From: Ursus arctos
Lineage: Eukaryota > Chordata > Mammalia > Carnivora > Ursidae
Length of the DNA stretch: 64,000 nucleotides
Direction of reading: 5' to 3'
NCBI RefSeq assembly: GCF_023065955.2
Contig: NW_026623056.1
Span: 89,341,256 to 89,405,255, forward strand
Below, piece after piece: positions 22,481-35,024 of this stretch. The notes beneath the pieces were generated by a model. That model saw only the letters and a program-made list of their open reading frames with translations, did not search any database and was not told where the DNA came from. A program made the position numbers and the translations under genes. The stretch's first letter is position 1; the number at the start of each line of letters is the position of its first letter.

Positions 22481-22740
22481 GCGGGGAATGCGTGTTCATC
22501 CGGTGTGAGAACACAGTAGATGCGGACAGCCCCCGCGCCTGCTGCCGCTAATGCCTGACCTTGCTCATTAATCTCCACCGCTGAGCCAAGACCTGGAAAA
22601 TTGCAGTTCTCCGCACCAGCAGCCCCCATTCAATAAACCCCGAGCCAGTGGGCAGGAACGAGAAACCGCTCGGAGCTCAGAGCTCCGGCGCCGGCTTGCT
22701 GAAATTCCACGCACCTTCTCTAATTCATCACCGACTGGCT
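22481..22740. promoter_or_regulatory. Second CpG-rich patch in intron 2
   Basis: About 18 CpGs in 260 bases at roughly 57% G+C, against sparse CpG in neighbouring DNA. It includes CAGCCCCCGCGCCTGCTGCCG and AGCTCCGGCGCCGGC. The sequence is not a recognised transposon. It may be a regulatory element or an unannotated promoter. Confidence 0.4.
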
Positions 22741-23484
22741 TTTTCCCAGCTTTTTAAAGAAGGTGCATTGTTTTTTTTATTGGCATTTCATAGGATGGAT
22801 GCTTGATGCCGGCATTTTTTGGAACTAGGTATACAAATATACCTTTATTATTTTTTGCAGGGGAGGACGTGACCTCTTCCCTAACACTGGGTGCCTTGTT
22901 CTCTGGGTATATTTTGATTCAATTTGAGGTTTAGGGATAAAAAATTCCAATCTTTGCTTGCTTTTCTGGCTGGTCTCTTTGCTTTCATTTCCCTGCCTCG
23001 AGGGCCTGGATTTGGGTCCTTATGCAGGAAGCCACACTGGCTCTCCCTGACCAATAGGTGGCCCGGGTGTGGGAGAGGGCGGAGAGCCAGCTAAGAGGCC
23101 CCAGGAGCCCAAGTTGCCCTGTATCAATTAGCTTAAGTATATCGAGGGCAACACAATGGACAGATGTGAATTCTTTCCAACTTAGTATTAAACTCTGGAA
23201 GAAGGTAGGGCATTCTAAGAACCTTCGTATTCTAATAGCCCATTTGCAAGGCATACTTAAGTTAAATGACTGTTATTTCTTTATGGTGTGCTGGAATTTA
23301 GGTCCTTTTATAGTAGGCTCCGTGCTGTGCTTCCGAATCAGGGCCGACTCCTACTCAGGACGATTCTATCCCAATTTACTGCTTATGCGCGAATTTCTGA
23401 TCTATGGGATTAGGCCTTGGGAGGTCATTTGTTTCTATAAAATAAGTCTTAAAATATGGAGAGTTATCAGTATGCAAATGACTG
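22741..23484. other. Intron 2, unique sequence
   Basis: No gene, RNA or clear repeat is seen. It runs up to the alternating TG/CG tract. Confidence 0.4.
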
Positions 23485-23608
23485 TGCGTGCACGCGTGTG
23501 TGTGCATGCGCGTGCGTGCATGCGTGTGTGTGCGTGTGTGCATGCGTGTGTGTGCGTGTGTGCATGCGTGTACGTGCGTGTGTGCATGCGTGTACGTGCG
23601 TGTGTGCA
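23485..23608. repeat. Alternating TGCG/TGTG tract (Z-DNA prone)
   Basis: About 120 bases of almost unbroken purine-pyrimidine alternation built from GTGTGTGC, ATGCGTGT and ACGTGCGTG units, with partial higher-order copies of GTGTGTGCATGCGTGTACGT. It produces artefactual cysteine- and valine-rich open frames. Confidence 0.95.
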
Positions 23609-24033
23609 AGCCCCTACGTTCCTGACTCACCGCCAGGACCTCTAGGCAATGACTACAGCATCATCCACTCCGAAACAAATATATTTAAGAGTTCCTTCAA
23701 TCAAGCATGGGGGTTAATATGAGGTATTTTGGAATGAGGCTGAGTTTCAAACTTTTTATCAGATCTTGGGCTGTCGCAGGATCCAGGAATAGCTCTGTTA
23801 TGCTCTGGATGACTACATGTCTGTTAATTTCTAAAGAATTTATGCTAATTATTTGAAGTCTGCTACTTAGATTGTGGATGCATGGATGGAGAATAATTTT
23901 TCAAAACGTGCTGTTTCTTGGCAGCGGAGGGCCCCTGCTGCCCCTCCCTCCTGGGCAGATGGGTCCTAGCCTCGCTTTGGGGACCAGCCTCCTTCCCTGA
24001 CCCTGTCTCTTTCCCAGAGCCCTTACCTGACCT

Positions 24034-24705
24034 CAGAACACAGACACAGACACACACACACACACACACATAGACACACACACACAGACACACACACAGA
24101 CACACACAGACACAGATACACACAGAGACACACACACACAGAGACACACACATAGACACACACACAGACACACATAGACACACACATAGACACACACAGA
24201 CACAGATACACAGAGACACACACACAGACACACACACAGACACACACATAGACACACACAGACACACACATAGACACACACATAGACACACACAGACACA
24301 GATACACACAGAGACACACACAGACACACACATAGACACACACAGACACACACATAGACACACACATAGACACACACAGACACAGATACACACAGAGACA
24401 CACACACACAGACACACACACAGACACACACATAGACACACACAGACACACACATAGACACACACAGACACAGATTCACACAGAGACACACACACAGAGA
24501 GACACACACATAGACACACACAGACACACACAGACACAGACACATAGACACACACACACAGACACACACACATAGACACACACAGACACAGATACACACA
24601 GAGACACACACACAGAGACACACACATAGACACATACAGACACACACAGAGACACACACACACACGGACACACACACATACACAGACATACACAGACACA
24701 CTTTA
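24034..24705. repeat. Large (CA)n-derived compound satellite with higher-order units
   Basis: About 670 bases made of CACACA interrupted by CAGA, TAGA and GAGA. The marker word CAGATA/CAGATT recurs at 24113, 24203, 24299, 24383, 24471 and 24589, spacings of 90, 96, 84, 88 and 118. Each marker is followed by a CACAGAGACACAC block, so the array has a higher-order unit of about 85-95 bases, not a plain dinucleotide repeat. Minus-strand Cys/Val-rich frames of up to 278 codons are artefacts of it. Confidence 0.95.
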
Positions 24706-24709
24706 TTTT

Positions 24710-24885
24710 TGGAATTTATGAAATTCCATTACTTATTTGTGCATTTACCTTTTTATTTTCTGTTTCCCCCCTGCCCCTAGAGAGCAGGGCTTTGGGCTTG
24801 TTCTTTGCTCTCTCTCAGCCCCTACAACAGTGATGGACCCATACTAGGCCTTCTCAACCATTTGCTGAATGATAGGATTTGGTCT
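24710..24885 (+). repeat. L2/MIR-type 3' fragment
   Basis: The end ATGGACCCATACTAGGCCTTCTCAACCATTTGCTGAATGA region has the general form of the LINE-2 3' end (a marker word near the annual-interval phrase, then a TTTGCTGAATGA tail). Confidence 0.45.
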
Positions 24886-25084
24886 AAATTCTCCTGGACC
24901 GCCCAGTAAACGAACAGATTTTGCAAACTGGTTGACTCTCTCAGGTGTTTCACTTGGACCGTTTAAGATTTTCTTTCCCCCTAAGCAACATTAACTGGTC
25001 CATACGAAAAGCTGTCATCTTGGCCTCTAAGGATCTGAAAGTAACGCAACCCTGCTGATTAAAAAGAAGATTTGGAGCAAGGCT

Positions 25085-25260
25085 GGGCTTCCGAATCAGC
25101 CCTTGGCCAGCGCTCGCCGGGCGATCTTGGGCGAGGCATATTATGGTCTCTGTGCCTTTGTGAAATGGGGACAGCGGGCACTTCCTGCAGCTCTCGAGAA
25201 TGTGGCAGCCAGACAAGGGAAGGAATACAAAGCTACTTTGAAACCTATAGAGCCCAAAGT
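25085..25260 (+). repeat. MIR fragment
   Basis: CTTCCGAATCAGCCC, CGATCTTGGGCGAGGC, TCTGTGCCTTTGTGAAATGG and GGGACAGCGGGCACTTCC follow the order of MIR from its core to its GTGAAATGGGGA segment. Confidence 0.65.
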
Positions 25261-25272
25261 TAGGTGAGGTGT

Positions 25273-25578
25273 TGTTATCGGTTGAATTGTGTCCCCCCAA
25301 ATTCATATGCTGAAACCCCGATACCCGGTCCCTCGGAATGAGGCTCTATTTGGAGATAAGGACTTTAATGAGGTGATTAAGTTAAATCGAGGTTTTTTAT
25401 GGTGTCTGACTGGTGTCCTTATAGGAAGGGGAAGAGACGCCGGACCACGTGAGGACCCAGTAGGGAGGTATCTGTTGGTAAGCCAGGGAGAGAGGTCTCT
25501 GGAAAAACCGGATCTGCTCTCATGCTGGTCTTGGACTTGCCGCTTCCAGAACTGGGAGACAGCAAATGTCTGTCAGCC
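25273..25578 (+). mobile_element. MaLR LTR (MLT1/MST-type), 3'-truncated
   Basis: Starts TGTTATCGGTTGAATTGTG, then CCCCCCAAATTCATATGCTG, TTTGGAGATAAGGACTTT and ACTGGTGTCCTTATAGGAAG, all in the expected order. It stops after the CTTCCAGAACTGGGAGACAG part without the ACTAATACA end. Confidence 0.85.
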
Positions 25579-25579
25579 A

Positions 25580-27400
25580 AGCTGTCCGGCCCGGGGTACC
25601 TTGTAATGGCAGAGCCCTGCAGATGGACACAGGTGCCCAGTAAGAACCAGCTGACGGGCTGTAGCCCTGGTTTGATGACCACTATTCTAGCGCCGGCTCT
25701 GTGTTGATCCGAATAGATGCACGTCATGTCAAACCATTTCCCCCACGAGCGGTTTTCATGGAGGTGTCGAAGACTTTCAGTGTCTCCTGGGATTGTTTTG
25801 AGCTGCTGGTAGCTCCTTCCTTTTCTATTTATGATCCTGTATTCTACATTTGCCATCAAATGATCTGTGAAAGAAAATCCACTTAACTCTATGAAGGAGG
25901 ACCTATTTCATGCTCAGCGAAGAGGGGCTCTTAGGACAATGACATCTTCAAGCATGGCTGCCTGAACATCTCTCCTATGGCATCATAAAATCCAAAACAG
26001 CAGAACCACTTCCTGTCTCAGTTTCTGCAAAAGAAAGGCAGTATTTCAGGAAAATAGCATAAGAAATATCTATGGAACAGCCCTGGGTTCCTTCCTGGGG
26101 GCAGGTCAGGGCAGCACTGAATCGCGAGACTTCCGAGCCCGGGGGAGCATTGGCGCTCATGGTACTGGCCAGAGACTCAGCTCCGTGTTGTGTCTCGGTT
26201 GTCTGATGAAGTTTCTGCCCAGGGAGAAAAGTCTCATTGCTTGGGACTGTCTTGCAGCCGTGCTCCTGGTTCTGCGAGAGAAGTGGGGAGAGAAGGTTGG
26301 TGGACACGCAGAGAGGAGGGGAGGCAAATAGAAGGGCAGGCGGATAATGTAGCGGATAGTGATGGCCTTTGAGACCAGGCCTGCTAGGTAATGGAGCTGG
26401 CAGAACCGGATGAGATCTCAGGGGCTCGTGGGGGCTTCCCGCCTCCCTGGGCTCATAAGACATTGCAGTTATGGGGGTGCCCCTCACAGCTCCAGAGCTA
26501 CGCAGTCAGGAATTCGGGTTCCCTCCCATTCTCCAGGGGAGTTGGCAATCACTAGCTTTTTATAACCAGCTGATTGGTATGAATAACGTCTTGGCCGCTC
26601 TCCTGGTCAGCTTCAGAATTTCTTCAGAGGACACACGGATAACAATCCCATACTCCAGAGAGATACGAATAATAGCAGCCGTGCAGTAACGGGCAGGTTA
26701 CAAAGTGCTCGAGTGAACTACTGCTCTCAGGCTGGTGGAAAGCCATCACCAGGAACTGGGTCCCTGTGCCTTTTGCCTACTGGGGTTCTGAATTCAAATG
26801 TCAGGTAGAGAGCCCACCCCACCCAGCTGGAAGCCTGCACGCATTTTTTTTTTTTGTGAGGCGGCAATAGAAGCATCTGGGGAATGGCTACAGGGTGGTC
26901 TAGAGACGAGAACAGCACACATATTCCCTCTGCTCATTTAGGTCTGCTGTCCCTCATGCGAGGGCCCAGGCCCCTCCAGTGCCTCCTAGCGACGGTGACT
27001 GGGGACTGCCGAGTTGATATTCACATGACCTGTGAGTCCTGGGCTGCACCTGTCTTTCTGTGTAGCCTCTGGGCCTTGTGCTGCTGAGCAAGGACGTGAA
27101 GTCACAAGCCCAGCAAACGCCACCTGCCATCCAAGAGACTGGGGAGGGCCTGACCCCTCGGTGCCGCTGCCTCATTGCATGTGATGGCTTTGTGGCCGGC
27201 CCTGCCCCTCTGCATCGGGCCCCAAGCATCTGAGAGTCTGAGCAGGTGCAGGGCCCGGGGGCTAGGGAGCCATGTGATTGCTCACACCCCCCGCCCCTGC
27301 TTTGCCGCTCTGGCACATCCTGCTCACTACCACTGGGCAGTCATTCAATTTACAACATGGCCCACTCTGCACGTCACGCCGGTGGCTACGTGGAACGGAC
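25580..27400. other. Intron 2, no gene seen
   Basis: Unique sequence with moderate G+C and several chance frames. No repeat of note. Confidence 0.4.
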
Positions 27401-27404
27401 TTTT

Positions 27405-27500
27405 AAAAATGATTCTACCTCTCCATTTTAGAGATGAGCAAACTGAGACCCAGAGAAGCTATGAACCTTCCTGAAAGTCACAGAGCAGAGGGACACACCC
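27405..27500 (-). repeat. MIR fragment
   Basis: TCCATTTTAGAGATGAGCAA, ACTGAGACCCAGAGAAGC and GAAAGTCACAGAGCAGAG are the well-known reverse-strand MIR core words in the right order. Confidence 0.7.
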
Positions 27501-29115
27501 CCAAGTCACTGTACCTGCTTCTGCCAGCTGCCTCCCTGGGACCAGGAGGACCTGAGGGTTGGGACGGAGTCGGTCTTATCCCGGGGAAGCCTGGAGGACA
27601 CTGCCTGCCTGATGCAAGGCTGCCTTTCCTTTATTCCCTGCCAGGTGCTGAGGCAGGCACTGTTCCAGGCACGGAGGGGCTTAATAGCCCACCCAGAGCT
27701 CACCCTCAGTGTGAGCTGCGTATCTGAAGGCCCCCCCGCCGGATGCCTGAGTCTTTTCTCTCCACCCAGGCCTGACCATTCCCGGTGGCACCCCTCCCCC
27801 CATAAACGATGCTTCCTCATGTCACTCCAATGTGGCCACGTTTTGTGTCATGTTCACCAAGTCGTCTGTGGACGGTGCCCCTCCGGGGCCCCACAGAGGC
27901 TCTGCCGTGTCACCTGCCAGCCTCCTCCTGCTGAGTCTGGGGTGCTCTGAGCCCTGCTTTCCTAGTCTCAGGACACACTGAGCCATTTGCAGATCCTGGC
28001 GTCATTTGCAGTGACCAAATCTAGTGGTTGTCCCTTCTCCACTACATTCCGGGGCCCCCTCCTCAGCTTTGCAAATCTCGGTGGAAGGAGTCACAGTGTC
28101 AGACCTTCCCCAGGGATGGCCTGACTTTGCCAAGTAAACAGAAGGTAACAGTTCCTGAAATATTAGTGCTTCCTTTTTAAGCATTGTAATATTTTTCCAA
28201 CGAGGGAGGAACGTATAAATCACCTTTAGCTGAAGATATTAGTTTCAGAGATGATTGTGAAATTTATTTTTATGACCCGTCCTCATAATCTCACATATTT
28301 CCTAAATGTACATAATCTTCTACCCCTTCTTTTATCATTTGTCAAAAAATAATATTGCTGTTTTCTTCAGTATTGTTAAGGGGAAAGATGAATCGGGTTG
28401 TTTAAAACCTTCAGGTTGCAGCAATGTTTTAAATCTAAAAGAGAGGTTTTCCGTGTCCCTTTGAATGTCAGCTGGTCACCCCCTTCGCAATCAAATACAG
28501 GGGTTCCTCAGGGAGGAAGAGGATTTGGGGCTCTGAACCATCTTATGACAAGTCCTGGTGCTGAAGGTGTTACTTACCTGCCCACGTGGCCCGTGTGGAG
28601 GGTCCATCGCTGAGAGCACAGGAGCTGCAGCTGGTCCCAGCTCAGGCTTGCCAGACACTGCCCCAGCCCAGGTCATGCAATAATGCTAAAGAAACATGTC
28701 TAAGGTACTGATGTGAGCCTCCCGGAACTCCTGCCCCGCCCGATGGCCCTGTCCACTATAGGTCCCTGCCATGCTGTTTAAATTGTGAATGCTTACTTGA
28801 TGCGGTGCCGGACAAACCCACCGCGTCCTCTGTATCATCTGGGCTCTCATGGGTTAGAAAAAGATGGCCCCCCAAATATTCCCTGGACATTGGGGCGTTC
28901 GAAATTCACTTCTCTCGTGGGCATCGGCAGCCAATCTGGCATAGGGGAAAACAGGTCTACTGATTTAGGTCACAGACGCAGCAGTGTGCAAGGCTTGCAG
29001 AGCCACTGTCCTCTCCTCCCAGATGGAGGTGTGATTGGAGGGATCTAGGTGACCAGCTGTCTCTGGGCAAATTGATAGGAGTTTGCTTAAGGGTCTGCAA
29101 AGGGAATGTCGCACA
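27501..29115. other. Intron 2, no gene seen
   Basis: GC-rich to about 28000, then AT-rich (28140-28400). I see nothing identifiable in it. Confidence 0.4.
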
Positions 29116-29119
29116 ACCA

Positions 29120-29445
29120 GATATACTCATATATATTTATATGGGGCAACTCATATATATTTACATTTATATCCTTATCTATGTATCATCTATCATCATT
29201 TATCTGTATCTATCTGCCTATCTGTCATCTATCTATTATCTATCACCATCATCATCATCTATCATCTGTCATTTATCTATCATCATATCTATCCTATCTA
29301 TCATGTATCTATCATCTATCATCATCATTATTATCTTCATCATCATCATCTATCATCTATTTATTATCTATCTATCATCTGTCAATCATCCATCTATTAT
29401 CTATGATCTATCTATCTATTATCCGTTTACCTATCATCTGTCTAG
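29120..29445. repeat. (TATC/ATC)n compound microsatellite
   Basis: Begins with a doubled CTCATATATATTTA word (near 29126 and 29150), then about 270 bases of TATC, ATC and CTGTC units with interruptions. The Tyr/Ile/Ser-rich frames across it are artefacts. Confidence 0.95.
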
Positions 29446-29814
29446 GAGAGAAAGAACAGAGCAGGCAGAAGAGAACAAGACTATCTCACTTGAAAGTGAT
29501 CCCATGTCCTCAACCCTCTTTGTGAGGGGCATTGCCCAAACATTATTATCCAAAGTCGCCGAGAGAGGAAATGAGTGAATGATGAACTCTGGCTGCCTGG
29601 TGACAAAGTCAGGAGTAGAGCCCTGTCCCTGCTTCAGATGCCCCTAACAGTCCCATTCCAAACTGGATGTGCCCGGCACACTGCTGGGCTTCCAGGTACA
29701 AGTCCAGGTGGCACTGACGTCTTGACCCAAGTGCTACAGGGTGGGTTCTGTCCCCAGCTCTACCTTGAGCTTACTCTAGGGCCTTACTGGGTGCTTCATC
29801 TGTAGACAAAATGT

Positions 29815-29905
29815 TGAGTCTCAACTCTGGCCACCTCTTGGAATCATCCGAGAGCCTTTTATAAAAGCAGGGCTGTCTGGTGTTCCCCCAGGACCATTGA
29901 TGCAT
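29815..29905 (+). mobile_element. MER5A-like hAT MITE fragment
   Basis: TCTCAACTCTGGCCACCTC, TTGGAATCATCCGAGAGCC and TTTTATAAAAGCAGG follow the order of the MER5A 5' part. Diverged. Confidence 0.5.
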
Positions 29906-29989
29906 GTGACTTGGTCTTGCAACCAGGAGCCCTTCCTACAGCAGCCCTGAGTCTGGAGTGGGGCCGCGGCCTGCATGGTTTTGTTTTTT

Positions 29990-30165
29990 GTTTTTTTTTG
30001 TTAAAGATTTGATTTATTTATTTGAGAGAGAGAGAGAGAAAGAAAGAGACACAGAGAGCACAAATGGGGAGGGGCAGAGGGAGAAGCAGACTCGCCTCGG
30101 AGCAGGGAGCCCAACACGGGGCTCGGTCCCAGGACCCTGAGATCATGACCAGAGCCGAAGGCAGC
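29990..30165 (-). mobile_element. Can-SINE (SINEC), minus orientation, head truncated
   Basis: Read on the minus strand it runs GATCATGATCTCAGGGTCCTG-type, then GAGCCCCGTGTTGGGCTCCC, then a CT-rich part and an AAATAAATCAAATC tail. This is the body and tail of a tRNA-Lys-derived carnivore SINE. The tRNA head with the pol III A box is absent. The T-rich end at about 29984-30003 is its A tail. GGCCTG-T/C-ATG words at both ends may be a decayed target duplication. It lies in intron 2 opposite to PCP4. Confidence 0.85.
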
Positions 30166-30169
30166 CCAG

Positions 30170-31110
<941 letters not shown>

Positions 31111-31390
31111 TGGGAGAGCCCCTTCCTAGTCTGCCAGAAGACACCGAATTCAACCATCATCTGTCAAGAAATTAAAAGAACAACACCCTAGAGAGCATTC
31201 ATCTGCACACGATACACACATGCACACCTGTCCTGCAATGCATGTACAGAGACCCGTGATATTTATTCCCTGATAGGAAGGTGTAGACAGTGCAACTGTG
31301 AGTGGCTTAATCTCTGTTTATCTCTAGTATCATTCCTCCTGCAACTATTTTCCTTGATGTTGTAATAAAATGGAGTTATGATGCGTGATT
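31111..31390 (+). other. PCP4: PCP4 3' UTR
   Basis: The sequence runs from the TAG stop to the expected cleavage zone. It is about 280 bases long, AT-rich toward its end, with an AU-type TATTTATT near 31260 and a TGCATGTA stretch near 31239. The end is set from the AATAAA at 31364 plus the usual 15-25 bases, followed by a T/G-rich stretch (about 31393-31412) of the kind found downstream of cleavage sites. The exact cleavage base is inferred. Confidence 0.8.
31364..31369 (+). terminator. PCP4: PCP4 polyadenylation signal AATAAA
   Basis: A canonical AATAAA lies 254 bases after the stop codon. A TG-rich stretch follows 25-45 bases later (TGTCTGCTTTGTCTC). It is the only AATAAA in the 3' UTR, so a single major poly(A) site is expected. 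Confidence 0.9.
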
Positions 31391-33046
31391 CAAGTGTCTG
31401 CTTTGTCTCTCCCTTTTGATTAATCCTGGAAGTGACCAGTGTCAGAGATAACCATGGGGCAGTTGTCTGTTTTCTCCTTCCTTAAGAGTTAGAGCTGAAA
31501 CACGGTGTTTCTGTGAAAAGCCTTCCTGCTGGGAACAAGAGATCTACTCTTTGCCATGCCTCTCTCATTTGAAGAGTATTAACCGCCAACTGGCAATGCA
31601 TTTTCCTCTTACGATGGGAGTAGAGCCCTGTATCCTGGGTACCAAAGAGCCAGTCTCCCAGGGGAATTATGACTCACCCAGGAGAACAGGAAGGGGGAGG
31701 GCGGAGCATCGACGTTTGGCATGTGTCACTCCGATGTGCTCAGCAGGTGCACCTCACAACTCCAAGCGGCCACCCCCACCACTGAGACCATTGTCTCTGC
31801 ACCTGCATGGCTCCAGCGGGAAGGTGGCTCTCCCTTCCCCACTTGCCACCAACCTCCCTGAGCTCCTTACACTGTAATTTGCTACTTGCTAGGATTGTTC
31901 ACCACAACCTGCAATTTGGAGAAGCTGTCTGGCTTCCCTCCCATCAAAAGAATATCCTCCCCTGAGAGCCTCACAGGTAAATTGTTTCACACACCCCAAA
32001 GGGGTCCAAGGCTGGGAGGAGAGACCATCCTGTGGAGAGGATGCCTCACAGAGTAAAGAGCAAGGGGTTGGGTCCCAGGTGGTAGGAGCCCCGAACCACA
32101 GAATCCTGCTGTTGTTTGAGCTTTGCGGCATGAGAAGCTGATATGGAAGTTTCGTCTTGTCTTCAGCATCCTGAGGGGATCTCCACTGTGGGGTCCCCGA
32201 TTTCTTTCCTTCACCAGCTCCTTAACTAGGGATCGAGGTGGAACATGAAGAATGGTGGGAAGAGGAGAGACAGGGCTCTGTGTGTGCACCTGCTCATACC
32301 TGTGCCTGGGCGTGCAGGTGGAAAGCGCGGTGGAAGGGGCCAGGGGATGGCTGGGGGGGAGCCCATGCTGCTTCTCCATCAGGGCCCCGTTTGTGGCCAC
32401 AAGGGTCCAGACTGAGAAAGACGCATCCGTGGGAAGACTGTTTCAGAAACTCCATCTGAAAATGTGTCTAAAGTATTTTGTGGGTGATCCCTCCTACTGA
32501 ACAATTCTCTGGGGCCATTAGAGACGGGGGTGGGCTCTGGGGTTCCTCTGATGGGTTCCTAATTAGAGAAGTACTTAACAGGATCACTTCACGACCAGCA
32601 AACAGCCAGGGCTTCCTGGGGCTCCAGGCAGCTGTGGACCCACTGCAAACAGGACAGTAGGTCGAGGGGACACTCCAGAGCAAGCTTCCTGAGACAGCAG
32701 GGCTGTCTCCATATAACTCCACAGAAGTTATATGGGCTGCTCGGTTGTCTTTATGGAGGTAAAGAAAGGTGGGGACAGAATTCAGATGAATTCCCACTAC
32801 GCCCCATCCTTCTGGTGCCCTCATTGTCCCTTCATTCTCTGAATGTTGTCACATAAAGGGAGTGGCCCCCTTCCTGAGTGTGTCTGGTCCTGATGGCTGG
32901 TTCTGGGTCTCCTTCAGCTTTGACTCACCTGGAAGCAAATCTGTTTTACAGGGAGGATGCTCCCCCTAGAGGGGACTCTCCACGCAAAGCTGGAGAATCT
33001 AGGGAATGTTCTTCCCCAGTGTTCCAAGGGGATGGGAAGCACTCCT
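31391..33046. other. Intergenic sequence downstream of PCP4
   Basis: No exon, RNA gene or clear transposon is seen. Small frames here look random. Confidence 0.45.
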
Positions 33047-33143
33047 CAGTAATAATGGCCCATTGATGTAGAAGGAGGATTGGGGGGTGAGGGTTGTCAT
33101 ATTTGAAGAGGCCCTCAACAGCCCCAATACGCCTCCCTCATCC
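33047..33143. repeat. 97-bp direct repeat, copy 1
   Basis: Matches 35025-35121 over all 97 bases with four substitutions and no gap. The internal segment has short inverted arms (GGAGG..TTGGGG against CCCCAA..CCTCC) and could form a hairpin. On the minus strand both copies encode the same short peptide word GGVLGLLRAS, but without a continuing gene. Confidence 0.9.
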
Positions 33144-33454
33144 CAATCACAGGACAAGGGTACGCCTGATCTCCTTTGAGCCATGGGAATGAATTTAATG
33201 TGGATTCGTAAGAGGGTTGAACTCTAGCTAACAGCAAGGAGAAGACTGCAAATGTGCCCCCCTCTGCATGGGAATTAGATATGTTGAGTTTCTGGCCTCA
33301 TGGAGCTAGAAGGAGGAGAAGGGGCTTATGGCCAGGCTTGGAAGGTCTTTCTCTTCCCGTGGGCTGCACTGTTCATCCCCGAGGAGGGAACTTGCCCAGG
33401 GTGTGCCCAAGCAGGGATTCATAGGGTACCAGTGCACTGGAGCATCGTTAACTC

Positions 33455-33690
33455 AGTTCCATTGCACACATATTTATTGAAATTCTGCCACGTGTTTGTA
33501 CCGATGCCATCCCTTGTCAAGGCGCTGGCTGGCTGGTGGGGACAAGGCCCAGATAAACAAACGATAAAATGGAGAGATTTGTGCTGGGGGCAGCGCATCC
33601 AGGGAGCTCATCCCATCACTCAGGTCTCCCCGAGAAACTGCCACCCCAGCAATGATGGGAAAGATGATGGGAGTCACTAGATAAACAAGG
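33455..33690 (+). repeat. L2 3' fragment
   Basis: CACATATTTATTGAAATTCTGC, GACAAGGCCCAGATAAACAA and AGGGAGCTCATCCC keep the order of the L2 3' consensus. Diverged. Confidence 0.5.
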
Positions 33691-33871
33691 GAGGAGGTTG
33701 GGGTTGGTTGGTGGAGAAGGTTCTGGGCGAGGTCCAGGAGAAGGGGATGCTCAGATTTGCAGAGGCACCCTGTATTAGCACATCCCAGCCCTGGGTGCAT
33801 GGTTCTGACACCCACTCTTGGGCAGGCCAGGAGTCAGGACTCAATGCTTGAGACTTGGAACTGGATGGATC

Positions 33872-33921
33872 TTTGAGTTGGCCAGGTGACTGCAACTTTG
33901 AGCTGGCCAGGTGACTGCAGA
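33872..33921. repeat. Two tandem 25-bp units
   Basis: TTTGAGTTGGCCAGGTGACT and TTTGAGCTGGCCAGGTGACT start at 33872 and 33897, a 25-base period with one substitution and a small change at the end. Confidence 0.9.
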
Positions 33922-34365
33922 GAAGTTACCTACCAGAGCTGCAGTTTCCTTACCAGCAAGGTGAGGAGCAAGTGCACTTAGGCGGATGGGAAAATGTTAG
34001 GAATTTAAAATGAGAGAAAGTACTTGAGTGTTTGGCTGAGTGTAGGTGTCCAGGGCATGAAAGGCAGTGATGGCAGACCCATGGGGTAAAGAGTCCATCA
34101 TTGCATCCAGCAGCAACAACCTTTTACCTGACTCAACCCAACGCAGAGTTTCCATGAGACTCAGCTTCTCTTGGTGACAGCCTGTCGGGCCAGTGGCAGG
34201 AACCTGACCCAAGAGGTGTACTCAGCCAATCAGAATCCTCCTCTTGTGAGTCTGGACTGATGGTCATGGTTACTGAGCCAGTTAACAGGAAAGAGATGTT
34301 GAGTTGGGGTCGAAGCTGGTATTGTGGCAGGTAAATCTGCAAAAAAGTCTTCACAAAAAAGCAAA

Positions 34366-34377
34366 CCCCCCCCCCCC
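34366..34377. repeat. C12 run
   Basis: Twelve consecutive C after AAAAAAGCAAA. Confidence 0.9.
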
Positions 34378-34599
34378 TTTTTCAGGAAGTGGCAAAAGCC
34401 AACTTGAAGAGATGTAAGAGAGTGCCAAGAGGATTTGACAGCCCAGGAGAGACAAAGGGTAGCTATGGTTGAGTTAGTAATTTTGTTGCACTGAGCAGAA
34501 ACCCATTCACATGAGCTAAAAACAGAGAATTATTCAGGTCTCATAGACATCTAAGAATAGAATATCCAAGATATCCGAGTAAAGAATAGAAAGAACACC

Positions 34600-35024
34600 A
34601 TGGGCAGGCAGAATTACATTAAATTTATAAATAAACTGGGGTGTGGTGGGGGAAGAGTTGACATGTTTATATTATTAACTTTACAGCATTTTATGACTTT
34701 CAGTGAAGTTTTATAGTTTTCTTCATAAAGGTCTTTTTATTCAATTTCTAGGTATTCCATGGTTTCTGTTGTCTTTCTAAATAGAATCTTTGTCCAAATC
34801 TTCCCTAGTTCGTTTTGCTGTTACCTACGAAAACCACTGATACCTGTGTATTTAAGTCTGTAGCTACTCTTCTTACTGAACTGCATAATATCTGATGGTT
34901 TTACTGTGGATTCTTTGGGATTTCCCAGTAGGCAGTCCTCTCATCTGCAAAGAAAAATAATTTGTCTCTTCTTTCCCCCTATTTTTAGTTCCTTTCTTTT
35001 TCCTTGACAATCCTCTGGTTGTTT
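34600..35024 (-). mobile_element. Diverged L1 (ORF2-type) fragment
   Basis: AT-rich sequence with TTTTCTTCATAAAGGTC, TATTCAATTTCTAGGTATTCC and TCATCTGCAAAGAAAAATAATTTG, which resemble old L1 ORF2 sequence on the minus strand. It ends abruptly where the second 97-bp repeat copy begins. Confidence 0.6.

Noticed and set aside
24023..24701. Cys/Val-rich minus-strand frames of 146-278 codons
   Set aside because: They are translations of the CA-repeat array in several frames at once, with no other coding evidence.
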